The notes below the pieces were generated by a model, which made no database searches, was not told the DNA's origin, and saw only the letters and a program-made list of their open reading frames with translations. This document shows, piece by piece, positions 49,801 to 60,699 of a stretch of 64,000 nt of DNA; positions within the stretch are counted from its first letter, which is position 1; each line of letters opens with the position of its first letter. The position numbers and the translations under genes were made by a program. The stretch comes from Promerops cafer. Its lineage: Eukaryota > Chordata > Aves > Passeriformes > Nectariniidae. The DNA lies in the NCBI GenBank assembly GCA_013398275.1, contig VZSE01015292.1:206584-270583 (forward strand), given 5' to 3'.

Positions 49801-52800
49801 AGGACTTCCCCACACTGCTGTACCCTCCTTCCCTCCACAGCAGCTGTCCCATGTAGGCATTCAGCTCCAGACAACTGCACCAGACCACAGAAGAGGCCCC
49901 TGAAGCAGCAGGGGGAAATCTTAGAAGGCTTTAGAGCTCAAATCTGCACCTTTGGTTTCATACATTTATTATGCAGATAGAGGTAGTTTCATCAATGATA
50001 AAAACTTCCTATTAAAATTCCCTCTCTACTCCAATGTCACTGTTTTTATGATTAATGTGACTACAAAGCAAGCCACCAGTGATAAATCTAAGATCTCAGT
50101 GCTCAGGGAGGCTTTACTGAGTGCCAGCTACCAGAATACTTGAACAGACACTAGCCAGCAATGTCACACAGAGAGAAAGAAAAAAAAAGACTTCAGCTGA
50201 CTGTGGCAGCTACTAGGTAGAAGCATAAATTAATTTGAGCCGTTAAGAAAGAAGAGGTCAGACTGGATTACTGGCACAGGAAAACAGATAGCACAGTTAC
50301 ATCAGACACTGACAGGTAAAAGCTTGAAATTTCAGCCACAAGTTACAGAAACTCCCAAGTTCACTAATGTGGCTGCTTTCTGTCTTTGAGAGGCACTCCC
50401 AGTTCAGATGAGTACCAGCACATAGTGGCTTAATGCACATTTTCTGCCAGGGAAGAATTCTGTATTGGTGTTCCCTCAATTGCATCTAACAGGTTATCAT
50501 GGAAGTACTGAAACACCTCCACCATGACATGCCACTCTTCCTGTCACACAGATGGGGGCACCACATCCTGCCAGGAAAAAGAGCACCAAAAGGGGATGCA
50601 CTGAACCCCAGTGCTGAGCATCCCTGGCTGCACCATGCTGCTCCTAACTTACGAGGAGTGTTGGCAGTTGTAGCCAGGGATACTCAAGGGTCTGTTCCAG
50701 GGTGTATGCAGGTGGTTCACCTCACACCAGGCAGCACTTAGTGCCACAAATGGCCTTCACCCCTGTTAACACACAGGTGAGCTCCCGAGGAGGAGGTGAA
50801 CGCCAGAATGTCCTTATCACACTGCTCAGCACCTCAGTTTGCACCTAACGGGAAGGGGATCTTCACTGGTACAAGGACAAGCTGTCAGTCACTTCCTTTC
50901 AATGGCCATCTTCCATGAGTTCCTAGGGTAAATAACCTCTCCAAGTTATTTTAGATCTCCAGCTGCTGCTTGATCATATTACAGCTGTAACCCTGTCAAC
51001 CAAAAGCAGATTATAAACTGAAAGCAGTGCTTGTAGCTTTTTGGACATGAGCTGTACCACTGATCTCTCTGTTCAGAATGAGATTACTACAGCTCACGGC
51101 AAGATGTACTAAGGGTATCCAGGGGCTCCTGCAGGATCCCACAGCTAACTTGGAAAGCCCCACAATCAGCCCATCAACTTGCACATGGACAAACACATGA
51201 CCTGCAAAGCCCAAAGCTGCCCAGGCAGCCTCTGAGTTGGCTGGTCCCAAGGTTTCTAACAAAAAAGGTGGAAAGCCAAGTCCTTGTTGTAGACAGAACA
51301 GGGCTATAGGAGTTGAGCTTGTCTGTCCTGCACCTGAGGTGTTTAACTGTTTCTGGCACAGCAAAGTGCAGCTTAAAGTTCCTGTGGAGGTGGGAAGGGC
51401 TGTCTCCCATGAAGTTACTGACTATTGCTTACAGATGAACAGGAAATCAATCCCACAACACCGCAGCTCCTGGTTTACAACACAGTTCTTACTCATGGAG
51501 GGCTGTTGAGCTTAAGCTCTGAAGGGGCAGGAAGCACAGCAAGACTGACTGGGTGACTGGGAAGCAGAGCTTACATGGATATTTCTTGTTCAAAAACTCC
51601 AATTTTTTCAGACTTCTACTTAAGTGGGAGTAATTTCCTGGCCTTCACTGCTGACAGGACTGCAGCAGGCTTAAACTTCCTTTGTTTGCAATTTAAGTTT
51701 AGCCTCTAACAAGACAGACAACTTTCTTGTAGTGATTAATTAAGCCCATGGAATCTCCAGCATTTAAGGTTCTGTGCACATATTGAGGTTCAACAAATAT
51801 AAATCAATTGAAGTCAGCTTGGCTTCAAGTGAGAGGCTCAACCAGATTTTTTCCTGATGTGTCTTTCAACTTAAACTTTTCTTTATGAATGATAGAACTA
51901 AAGAGAATGCCATTTGCATTGCATATGGAAGTGTTCAAACAGTGGCATCCAGGGTTTAACAACAATTTACCTGCAATCTGGACAACTTCAACAGCATGTC
52001 AGTAATTCACAGCCCTTCTAACGCCTCAGAGATCAAGTGTTTTAAACCACTGGCACCACACACCAGGTTGATGCTGCTGTGACTAAGTTCAACATTGTTG
52101 CCACATTTGTAATTCTCACACTAATTTTGCTTTGCTATAAAGTCTCTAAATTTGAAAAACCCCTCTGAGCTACAACGAAAAGCAGGGCTTGTGAAGTTTA
52201 TTGAACAGCTCTTTAGGTGAGGAAAAGCAGTAACAACTACTTCTTAGGCATTCCAGTTCACCAAAACTGAACACTGAGAGACCAATAAATACAAGAACTG
52301 CCAGAAATCTTGTCCAGAGCATGTACTTACTCACATCATAAAGCACTTTAATCACACCACTTCAGCTCTGAATTAGCAAGCGCTATGTGTAAGGCAGAAG
52401 AACTACATAAGGAACTGTTTCTACTTGCTGCTGGGTCAAGGCACAGACCTTCCTGCACCTACAGGAAAGGAGCTGCATCCTTCCAGCAACCTCTCAAGTA
52501 CTCTGAGCCAAGCACTAACACAAACAGCTCCATTTGTGCATTTAAATAAACGGCTACATTCCTAGACAAAAAGCGAATTTGAGAAAACTCGCATTTTTAA
52601 CTTCAGAAAACACTCTAATGGGTGTCAAATAATGTCCAGCATCACATAAACATCATTGTACTGGGTAAACACTGGGACACAGGCTGCCTTGCGGGTAGTT
52701 GTGAATCTGGCAAGTCAGTGCCTCCTGCCAGCAAACAGCCTTTCAAAACAAAAGGTGTTTGTTTTGTAGACAACCCCGATGGCTGGCTGCAGGCAATGAA

Positions 52801-53604
52801 GAACGTGTGAACTTCCCAGAACAAGGAAGGACAAAACTCAGGGAAAGAAAACGCTGATGCACATTAGCTGAAGTAACCAAGCTGAACTTGAAAAGCAGTA
52901 CAGGAATAAGTTCATGTTTGAGGGACTAAACAAGACAGGACAGGTTTTACTAAGATGAAATACAGGAGTTCCCACCACAGGTGACAACTGAACCTAAATG
53001 ACACTGTTTCAAAGATAATGATCAGTATTTCTACAGGGAAAGAAGATGCTGAGGAGCCAGCAAGGTCGGCGAGTCAGACCCACGTGCAGGTACCCCACAG
53101 AGCTCTGCGCAGCAGCTCCCACCCGCCTCACCTGAGCAGAGTCCAGTTATCGATCACGGAAGGAACAAAGACACAACAGCAACTGTTTTCCTCAGCGCCG
53201 GCCTGGGGCCCTGCTCGAGCCGTACACACAGCCGGGCACAGCCGGGCACAGCCGAGCGAGAGGAACCGAACCACACACAGCGATGCCGAGCGTCACCTCC
53301 CCGCTTCTGACAATGGCAAGGGGAGCCAGCGCTGCCGGCAGCGCTTCTCCCCGGGATCTCCCCGGGAGAGCCGAGGGCTGCTCAGCATCCCGGGCCCTGC
53401 CCGCCCCTCCAGCGCGGCCCCTGTCAGTGCTGACTCACGGAGAGCAGCAGCGCTCCGGACCTGGGGCTCCAGCCCCGCCGCAGCCCCGCGGAGCGGGCGG
53501 GCCGCGGGCGCGCTCATTGTTCGCGGCACGGCGGCCCCCGCCGCGTCCCCTCAGCCAGCGCCGGCCTAGGCCCGCCCGCGCCCCCCACAGGGCCCCGCCT
53601 CACC
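43834..53604 (-). CDS. LSM14B: LSM14 family protein B (RAP55B), exon 1 in gap
   Basis: LSM14B is a cytoplasmic mRNP/P-body protein that binds DDX6 and 4E-T and acts in mRNA storage and translational repression. Coding exons on the minus strand are 49364-49527, 48878-49013, 48305-48421, 46361-46531, 46162-46242, 45011-45172, 44686-44839 and 43834-44005 (TAA at 43834-43836), giving 384 residues in one consistent frame. Exon 1, with most of the LSm domain, falls in the N gap. Base 53604 plus the donor GTGAGG at its edge are the only trace of it. Visible landmarks are the end of the LSm domain ([20 protein letters not shown]), DFDFESANAQFN (FDF box), YYDKSKSFFDNIS (FFD box), WAEERKLNTETFG (TFG box) and a C-terminal RGG tract. 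The exon at 48305-48421 appears extra relative to the human protein of about 385 residues. Confidence 0.94.
45205..45300 (+). repeat. MIR-like CORE-SINE relic in an LSM14B intron
   Basis: The order 'gaggttacatgacttgctca', 'gaaaccagggatagaactca' and 'cttccagtcctgtggttagg' follows the MIR core. In MIR this is the 'aggttaagtgacttgcccaa', 'agccaggattcgaacccagg', 'ctgactcc' series. It lies in the intron between coding exons 45011-45172 and 46162-46242. Confidence 0.65.
48305..48421 (-). other. LSM14B: LSM14B in-frame cassette exon candidate
   Basis: This 117-nt exon is symmetric (phase 1 at both ends), so including or skipping it keeps the frame. It encodes a serine/proline/alanine-rich stretch (EKLVSPPASAAASSPSSSPS, then a short QPVSEPDMSS part). 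The acceptor is ctctttag and the donor is GTAACA, a weaker donor than in the flanking exons. Skipping it gives a predicted protein length close to the human one. Confidence 0.7.
49528..53602 (-). other. LSM14B: LSM14B intron 1
   Basis: This is a 4.1-kb intron between the donor at the gap edge (GT at 53603-53602) and the exon 2 acceptor at 49528. I searched it by eye for the missing LSm-domain exon (the family motif RYEGILYTID) and did not find it. Composition rises to a CpG island toward 53.0-53.6 kb. Confidence 0.7.
49631..49646. repeat. (AAC)n microsatellite
   Basis: A short AAC trinucleotide run sits in LSM14B intron 1, about 100 bases upstream of the exon 2 acceptor in the gene's direction. 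Confidence 0.7.
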
Positions 53605-53792
53605 NNNNNNNNNNNNNNNNNNNNNNNNNNNNNNNNNNNNNNNNNNNNNNNNNNNNNNNNNNNNNNNNNNNNNNNNNNNNNNNNNNNNNNNNNNNNNNNN
53701 NNNNNNNNNNNNNNNNNNNNNNNNNNNNNNNNNNNNNNNNNNNNNNNNNNNNNNNNNNNNNNNNNNNNNNNNNNNNNNNNNNNNNNNNNNNN
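53605..53792. other. LSM14B: Assembly gap (188 N) containing LSM14B exon 1
   Basis: This is a run of 188 N in the centre of a CpG island. The minus-strand sequence leaving the gap is G followed by GTGAGG, a strong splice donor. Its phase fits the 2-nt codon remainder at the start of LSM14B exon 2. An exon of about 110-130 coding bases would fit. Confidence 0.85.
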
Positions 53793-53826
53793 GGGGCGGG
53801 GCGGGGCCAGGCGGGGCGGGGCGGGA
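53793..53826. promoter_or_regulatory. LSM14B: GC-box array at LSM14B CpG-island promoter
   Basis: Five copies of GGGGCGGGG-like GC boxes in 34 bases directly flank the N gap. They are potential Sp1/KLF sites, and the G-runs could form a G-quadruplex on the plus strand. They lie upstream of LSM14B exon 1, as expected for its core promoter. Confidence 0.65.
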
Positions 53827-55505
53827 GCGCGCGCACTTCGCTTCCCGCGCTGCCGCGGCTGAGGGGAGCGCGCGGGGGGGCGGTTGAGGGTGGCTCCGTG
53901 ACACCGAGCCGGTGCCGCTGTCTCTGGTGTGGCACTGCTCCTCGCCTGGGTGGCACTGCCCGGGTGGCACTGCCCCTCGCTTGTGTGTCATTGCCCCTCG
54001 CTGCTATGGTAGAGCTGCTGTCACGCAGCGCGGGGAGAAGGGGATCATCGCCTTCCCGTCACAGAACAGCCATGGCTGCCTCTGCCCAAGCCCCTTCTCC
54101 CTCCGGTGCCGTGGTTGGTGCTGGCGGAGCCGCGGGTGCCCGGCGGGCCCTGCCCTGTGCGGGTCGCCCCGCGCCTTTGTTCTGCTGGCCCGGCTCGGGT
54201 CACCCCGGCGCGGTCACCCCGTGCCAGGCCGCAGCTGGAGGATGGGACCGCTCCGTGCGGCGTCTCCCGGGAGCTCCCCGGCTCCCCAGCCATCTGCGGG
54301 TCAGTCAGAGACAACCGGCAGCATCTGGCAGACATGGCCACGGAGGTGAAATCACTCACCAGCGAGAGGCTGGACGGGGATCAGGCGGGGCAGTTGCATT
54401 TCGGGCAGCGGGTCAGAGTGCACAGATCTCACTAATTTGTGTGACTCAAATGAATAAGATTCAAACCCAGCAGCCGGGGACAATACAGCGGGAGCCATTG
54501 TCTGAGTGCAGGGAGGTTCGCTAGAGCTGCAGGCGCCCGTGCCTTGGTTACGTGTCTGCCATCAGCGATACAACAGCGACACGGGAGAACGCAGTCCACA
54601 GGCTTCTGCCCGCGTCCTTGCACACCATGGCTCCGAGAGCTGTTCTCCCAGTGCCCCAAGCTGTCTGCCCTGTGACCTTACGTATTTTATGGTGCTACTC
54701 TTCATGCTGGTTATACAGCCTGAAGAGCAGCTCTCCCCTGCCTAAACAGGGCAGATGCTTCCTTTCCACTCGTACAGGCACATGTGTGCCTTTTCCTTGT
54801 TAAATTGTTCTAGCATAGAGTTCCTAAAAAATATAAAGTGAAATAAATTATATATATTAATTGGAAAAGCAGTAATTGAATAAGAAATTCAGCCCTTAAA
54901 GTCAACCTTTTTAGATTTTTAGCTCAGCCTTAAGTATAACTTAGAGAGGGAAAGCAGAGATTCCTTTTTTACTGCAGTAAACAGTGCCCTTTAGCGGGCA
55001 AATTGCTGGTTAGAAACTTCCCTGATGAAAAAACTCCTCTAGTTCCTTTGTATGAGGAGTGTCTAGTTTAGGAGTGTGGAAAAGATCAAATGGAAAAATA
55101 AAAGGGAAAGAAAAATTAGAAAAGATGTGGCTGGTCAGTTTGGGGCAGCCACAAAAGGTTATTTATAATGAAACAATTATGTCAATAGTGCAGCCAAAGG
55201 TAGAAAAACAGAACTCCCTCCTTTGGCTTGCATCTTCCAATTCCACAGTATATTTAAATTGATGTTTCTTATTTCCACTCTTAAAATATTCTTTAGAAAA
55301 TAGTAAATGGAGCTCCAGGTTTTGCAGTTCAATTCACTTTTTTCTTTATGCAAACCAGTGTTTGGTTTGCACTGGTCATAAGCATGTCACTGGCCATAAG
55401 CACCTGTAAGTTCCAGTACTTTGTTACTTATTCAATACTAGGTATTTTTATGATTGTTTTATTCCTTCACTCTTTTGGCCTTTTTTTTTTTTTTTTTAAT
55501 ACCAG
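53827..55505. other. CpG-island shore and intergenic DNA
   Basis: GC- and CpG-rich sequence continues to about 54.6 kb and then gives way to AT-rich DNA. No recognised coding exon is present. A plus-strand non-coding or divergent transcript from this island is possible, but nothing in the sequence proves it. Confidence 0.5.
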
Positions 55506-58500
55506 GAATGAAAGAGACAGTCACATGTACCACATACAGTGATGTGGATCCTGCAGAAAGGCTAATTAAAGCAGCGTGGAAAAAGAAAGCTACACCAAGA
55601 TGGCATGACCTATACACTGGTAAGGAGAGATATGCAAACATACAGAATTTTAGTTATAATCACCATGGTCATAAATCAGCCTGCTTCTGGAAGATACTCT
55701 TATTGTAATGAATTTCCTCAATATCTTGTGTTTGACAACAGTCAGAGATAACAAGCGATCAGCAAGAAGATATATGACACCTGACATTTAAAGTGGCCTG
55801 TTAGTATTATTTATTCTGCTAAAAAATACAGTTCCTCATCCACTAAGTGTTGAAAGGGGGAAGCAAAGAGCATCTTTCACTGTGTAAATTCATGACAAGT
55901 GTGCTATCCCAGGCATCCCTCATATGAAGAGGGAACATTTGGCTTCGTATGAAGATGCTGACTGCAGTTCATCATGGCTGTAGGAAGAAATTTGGCAGAG
56001 AGGCACCTCGTGATCACAGCAGACAGAGGATTCACACAACAGCCATTTGGACTACAGGTACCTGTGGTCTTTGGAGAGTGGAGGTAGGGTACACTCACAC
56101 CTTGTAGCTGCACAGATAATTTATTTACAGGAAAACCTCTGTTGCCAGAACTCAGGAGACTCCCGTGGCAGCTGGAAGGCACCTAGAGACATTTGAGAGG
56201 GTAACCACCCATGTATCTAAGCACATTTCATAGCAGGTAAAAGAGAAACCTGTGACTTACTGCAGTGATGAGAATTTGTGGGGTGTGTGATGGTGAGATG
56301 GCACTTGTGTGGTGGATGATGGCCACATCCATGGAAACGTGAGCTGAACTGACTCAGGTGAGTTCTGGCAGAGTTAAGGACAGACCAGCAGTTGGCAGGA
56401 CACCTCTAACAAGCTCCAGCTGCTGGAGGAAGGGAGCCAGGCACTGGCTGCTGAAGCATCACCTCTTTCCCCTGGGGACAATGGGATATGTTCGCAGTTG
56501 GTGGCAAAAAAAAGAGGAAAGAAAAGAAACAAGCATGGAAAATGGAGGAACTGAAAATGGAACAGAGATCTGAATTTAGGTGTGGCAAACAAAACAAATG
56601 ATACGAAGGAAGAGAGAAATGCTTGAGCCCTAGAGGAAGAGATGTTAGAGCAGTAGTTTCAAAGTAAGATTATGGTAGCTGCAGGGAAGGAGGGGAAGGT
56701 CAGCAAGTACAGGACACTCTTCTGTAGAGGTGTGGGAAATGGGTGGTAGAAAAGAGACCAGGAATGAAGGAGGGACTGGAACAGATGGAGAAACAGAAAA
56801 GGAAAAAAATGATCCAACCTTGTAAGGGTTTTTATTCTACACAAAGAAAAGCTGATGAAGTAGAATAAAGAAAAAAGCATGTAAATTCAACTGAAGGAGA
56901 CTAAAATGATGGGAAGAGTGAGGGGTGGAGAATGGAATAAGGATTACAAAAATTGGAAGAAATACTAATAAGTAGAAAAAGTGGAAAAATTGGTAACCTG
57001 TATTTAGATAATGTGGGCTTTGTAAAATTAGTTTCTCAATTTCCCACAGTCTAAGAAAAAGAGATAGAATGATGTATGGAGGAAATAGTGTTTCATTACA
57101 TTGATTTGTCTTACACCTCAGGAAAAGGGGTCTCCTGAAAAAAAAAATCCCTCAAAACAGTAAGTGTTGTTTTCTTTTTTATTTCAGAAATAAATACAGA
57201 GACTGTAATACCTGTAATGCTGTTCTATCCTCTCTTCCCTTTCTCACTTTCTCTTCTTCTCAGTTTTGAGTCTGTGCCTCAGGGATTTTAATTTTGACAT
57301 CTTTGATTCCACCCCCATATATCAAATTTAAAGTCAGTTTAACTTCTGGTTTTAAATGAAATATTTTATAAAATGTCATCGTTTTAGGCTTATGGGGGTT
57401 TGGCTCTCTTAATTTGTACCTCGACTGTGTATTCAGTGGCATTGGCATAAATCTGCATTTTTCCATTGCACTTCTCAGCAATCCAAGGGCATTACACAGG
57501 CAAGACAAAATATATTTTACCAGTGAGGAGGAGATGGCAGAGAGATTAAACTTCTTATCCAGACCAACAGAGTTTGTGAGCATGAAAGTGAAACCACAAT
57601 TTGGGCACTGTTTATTTGAATGCTCCAACTGTATGACATACAAACATGAGGAAAAAATGCTTACGTGAGCTTGGCTAAAAACAAACTTATTTTGTGCAGA
57701 TACACAGTGTTTATAATGTATGATGTCAGTATCTGAGATAAGGAATTACATATAAAGGTTAAAAAAGCAGCATTTTTTATTGCTTACGAGAATTAACAGG
57801 CTCTTGATCTGCACTTTAACCAGCTTTATTGTAAATGCACTCACGTTAGAATGATACATTTTTATTTTGTTGTTTCATTAATGCATTCAATGCCACTTTT
57901 CCTACTGTAGTCAATTATTCTTTTCCCTGAAAAATTGACCACTTTCTAAAAGGTAATGCAGTTCCTTGCTATAATGCAAAATGATAATTTCTTTTTGTAC
58001 TTGTGAAAATCTAATGGCAAAATTACAAAAATATGCTGGGGAATTTTTCTGTTTGTGAAGCACTTCCCTGTGGAAGATTCAAATTACCAGTCTGACTTCT
58101 AAACTCTTCATTTTTTAAAGATATATCAATATATCCACTTAAATGTGTGGGATAAGCCAACAGTGCTGTTCTGACCTGCCCAGTCTTTGCTGTTTATATG
58201 CCATGAATCTACTTAAAAGTTGTGTTTGACTGCCTTAATCTATCAAGGAGTCACGTTTGATGCAATAGAGTAAGGAGGGAACATAAAATTACTTGTTTTT
58301 ATAAAACTAAATCTTGGACATGTGTAACATCTTTTATTAGAATGAGCACAAACTGCTATTCCAGACTTTCCACATGCACACCACTCCACCAGTGTCTACT
58401 ATATAGAAATGAGACTAAAACCCACACTCAGTACTAGACATAAGACTGAGAGCTCAGCCCAAAATCCTGCCTGCTCTTGCAGTTCACTTTGTCATTGAAG

Positions 58501-60699
58501 TTTTGGGGAATGGAGCAGTTAAGGAAGTGCAAGTACCTTTTATACCAAGGCTTTCTGGATCCTGAATGGTAAGATGAAGTTATCCTGGCTAAGTAGGTAG
58601 TGATTTATTCATAGATGTGGAAGCTGGATATAATTTTAAGAGATCCTTTCATGAAAACAGTTAAATGGATAGTGTATGTGATACAAAAAAGGTTGACAAA
58701 GCTGCAGTTTGGTGACAAAAGTTGAAGGATGAAGACTTTTAAGTCAGACACATTTTAAGAAAGGCATTTATGCATCTATCTCCCATTGAAAGGAGTAAGA
58801 GGATCCAGACCTAAGTTTGGAAATAATTAGGACATAAAGAGATATGTCCATAAAGAGATAGAGATACTCTCTATTTAGGAGAGTGGGGAGCACTGACCAG
58901 TGCCTAAGATACTAAGTTCCATTAGGAGAAATTTCTGACTGGGTTTTTTGCTGCATAGCTGCTTTTCTTTGGAATATGTTGCACTGAAGTGAATGGCAAA
59001 CCTCTGTGTATCCTCACAGATGCACTGATGTGAGGGCATGGGATAAAAGTGGGATTTCAAAAAGTTCTTCCAGGCATGAAGTGAGCAAAGGGTGGATTGA
59101 AGACACACTGTAATGAAAGAAAAAAAAAAAAAAGGAAGTAATAAATGGAGAAAGGAAGCAAAAAAATTGGCTTATAGGGATGAAATGCTGCAGAGGATTA
59201 ATCTGCAGGGGAAGATTTTGTAGAGGTTCACATTTTTGCATTAATTGGGAGAATAAGAACCTGTGTGTTGAGCTTCATGCCCAGCTTTCCGAGAGGTTCA
59301 AGAGCTGCAGTGATAACCAATGATCTAAATCCACTTCTGGGCTGAAGAGAGCCCAGGTTACAGCCAGACTGTCACAACTGACCTACTTGGTACACTTGAC
59401 AGTGTCTCAGTGGGGAGACCAAGGAGCAGATGGGGGTACAGCCTGATACATCACTCTGGGACCAGTCTTTTCTGAACAAAATCAAACGTTTTTGAGAGTA
59501 CAAAACATACTGCAGACCCCTGGATGTTTCAGACCAGAAAATGTCACCATTCCCTGGACAGAAATCTACCTTCACCAGCTTGGTTTGGCTAAAATTCCAG
59601 ACAGCTCGACAGCAATGTTTCTTTAAGGGCTCCTCCTTCCTTCTCTGAACTTTTCTCTCTCTCCAAATTATTGAACACATTCCAGCCATCAGTACTGAGC
59701 ACTATTTCCTTGGCACTGAGGCTTCAGTGGGGTTGAACCAGGACCCAGCTGTACAGCTCTTGCTGTGCAAATCAAACCATAGGGCAACAGTGTACATCAC
59801 TGGGCTGAGAACGTAGAGGAAAGAGTTCTTTAGGATATGTTTTAGTTCAGAGACCTCATTTGCATTCATTCTTTAAAATGGATTCTTCTTCAGCCAAAGA
59901 ATCTCCCTCTCCTTACCTGTTTTACAAATGGGTTGTAGATTTGGGTTCTTTCTTTCCGTGAGGTAAGGGATCATTTTACCAGCCTTGGCAGTGTGCTGTT
60001 CTTTCCCTGCACAACATCTGCTGCAGTTTTCATGGCTTGAATTCTTCCTGGACTTGTTTTAAAAGGCATGTTTCAGAAATGTCTTTGAGGATATGAATTA
60101 TGAGTCATTGTTTTATCTTCTAGGGTGTTCTCCATTTATCTTTATTTTCCTTTTCAAAACAAGACTAAAGAGGCTTTAGAGTTTAAAGTTTATAGGTTTT
60201 AATTCAGGTTTAGGCTAAAGATACCAAGAATGGTAAAGTAATTAATTACAATAGGATTTTAGTGCCGTTTCAGAAAGTAATTTATTTTTGTATGACAATA
60301 AACTGGGATTTAATCTCCTCCTAGCTCACGCTTCTCCTTACCGTTGTAGTATTTGCGTACACACTTCTCACACACGTGACAATTCTGACATTTACTGTTC
60401 CAAAGCCTTTGCATTATTTGTGCCTCATATCTCATTTCTCCATCACTTCATGTATGACAAAGTGTTTGATATTTAGTGCACTTTTAAACCACTTTTTTTT
60501 TCTGTAAAGTAACTAAAAAAGAGATTTGGCTTTTCAATTTTTTCACTTAATTCTGATTAATATGTTGAATTTTTTTCCAGAACACCTCACATCTTCATCT
60601 TGGACTCTATTTTACTCAGCAGCATCCTCAACATTTACTCTGCCTATGACACCACCTGTGCCAAACTTCCAAAGGCTGTTTGGGACATACAGTTGCTAG
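55506..60699 (+). CDS. Candidate unrecognised two-exon gene, 76-aa product
   Basis: I do not recognise this product. Exon A, 55506-55619, follows a long T tract and taccag acceptor and ends at a strong donor (ACTG then GTAAGG). Its first ATG is at 55508-55510, two bases into the exon, so a non-coding 5' exon would be needed upstream. Exon B, 60581-60699, follows ttttttccag with a plausible branch point (ttctgattaat). Exon A ends in phase 1 and exon B continues the same frame to a TAG at 60697-60699. The product is small: a basic middle (AAWKKKATPRWHDLY), then a serine/threonine-rich part with PMTPPVPNFQRLFGTYSC at the end. It could equally be a chance pairing, or exons between A and B may be missing. 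No domain, signal peptide or membrane segment is seen. Confidence 0.25.

Noticed and set aside
54334..54435. ATG-initiated frame (MATEVKSLTSE) in the CpG island as first exon of the 55.5-kb candidate gene
   Set aside because: The only good donor after the ATG (GAG|GTGAAA) ends in phase 0, which would read exon A into an immediate stop.
53283..54524. 413-codon plus-strand frame across the 188-N gap
   Set aside because: It is an artefact of the N run and of GC-rich CpG-island sequence with few stop codons. It shows no family similarity.
57260..57643. 127-codon minus-strand frame near 57.4 kb
   Set aside because: It contains a CPNCGF-like motif that briefly suggests a zinc ribbon, but there is only one cysteine pair and the surrounding residues do not form a domain.
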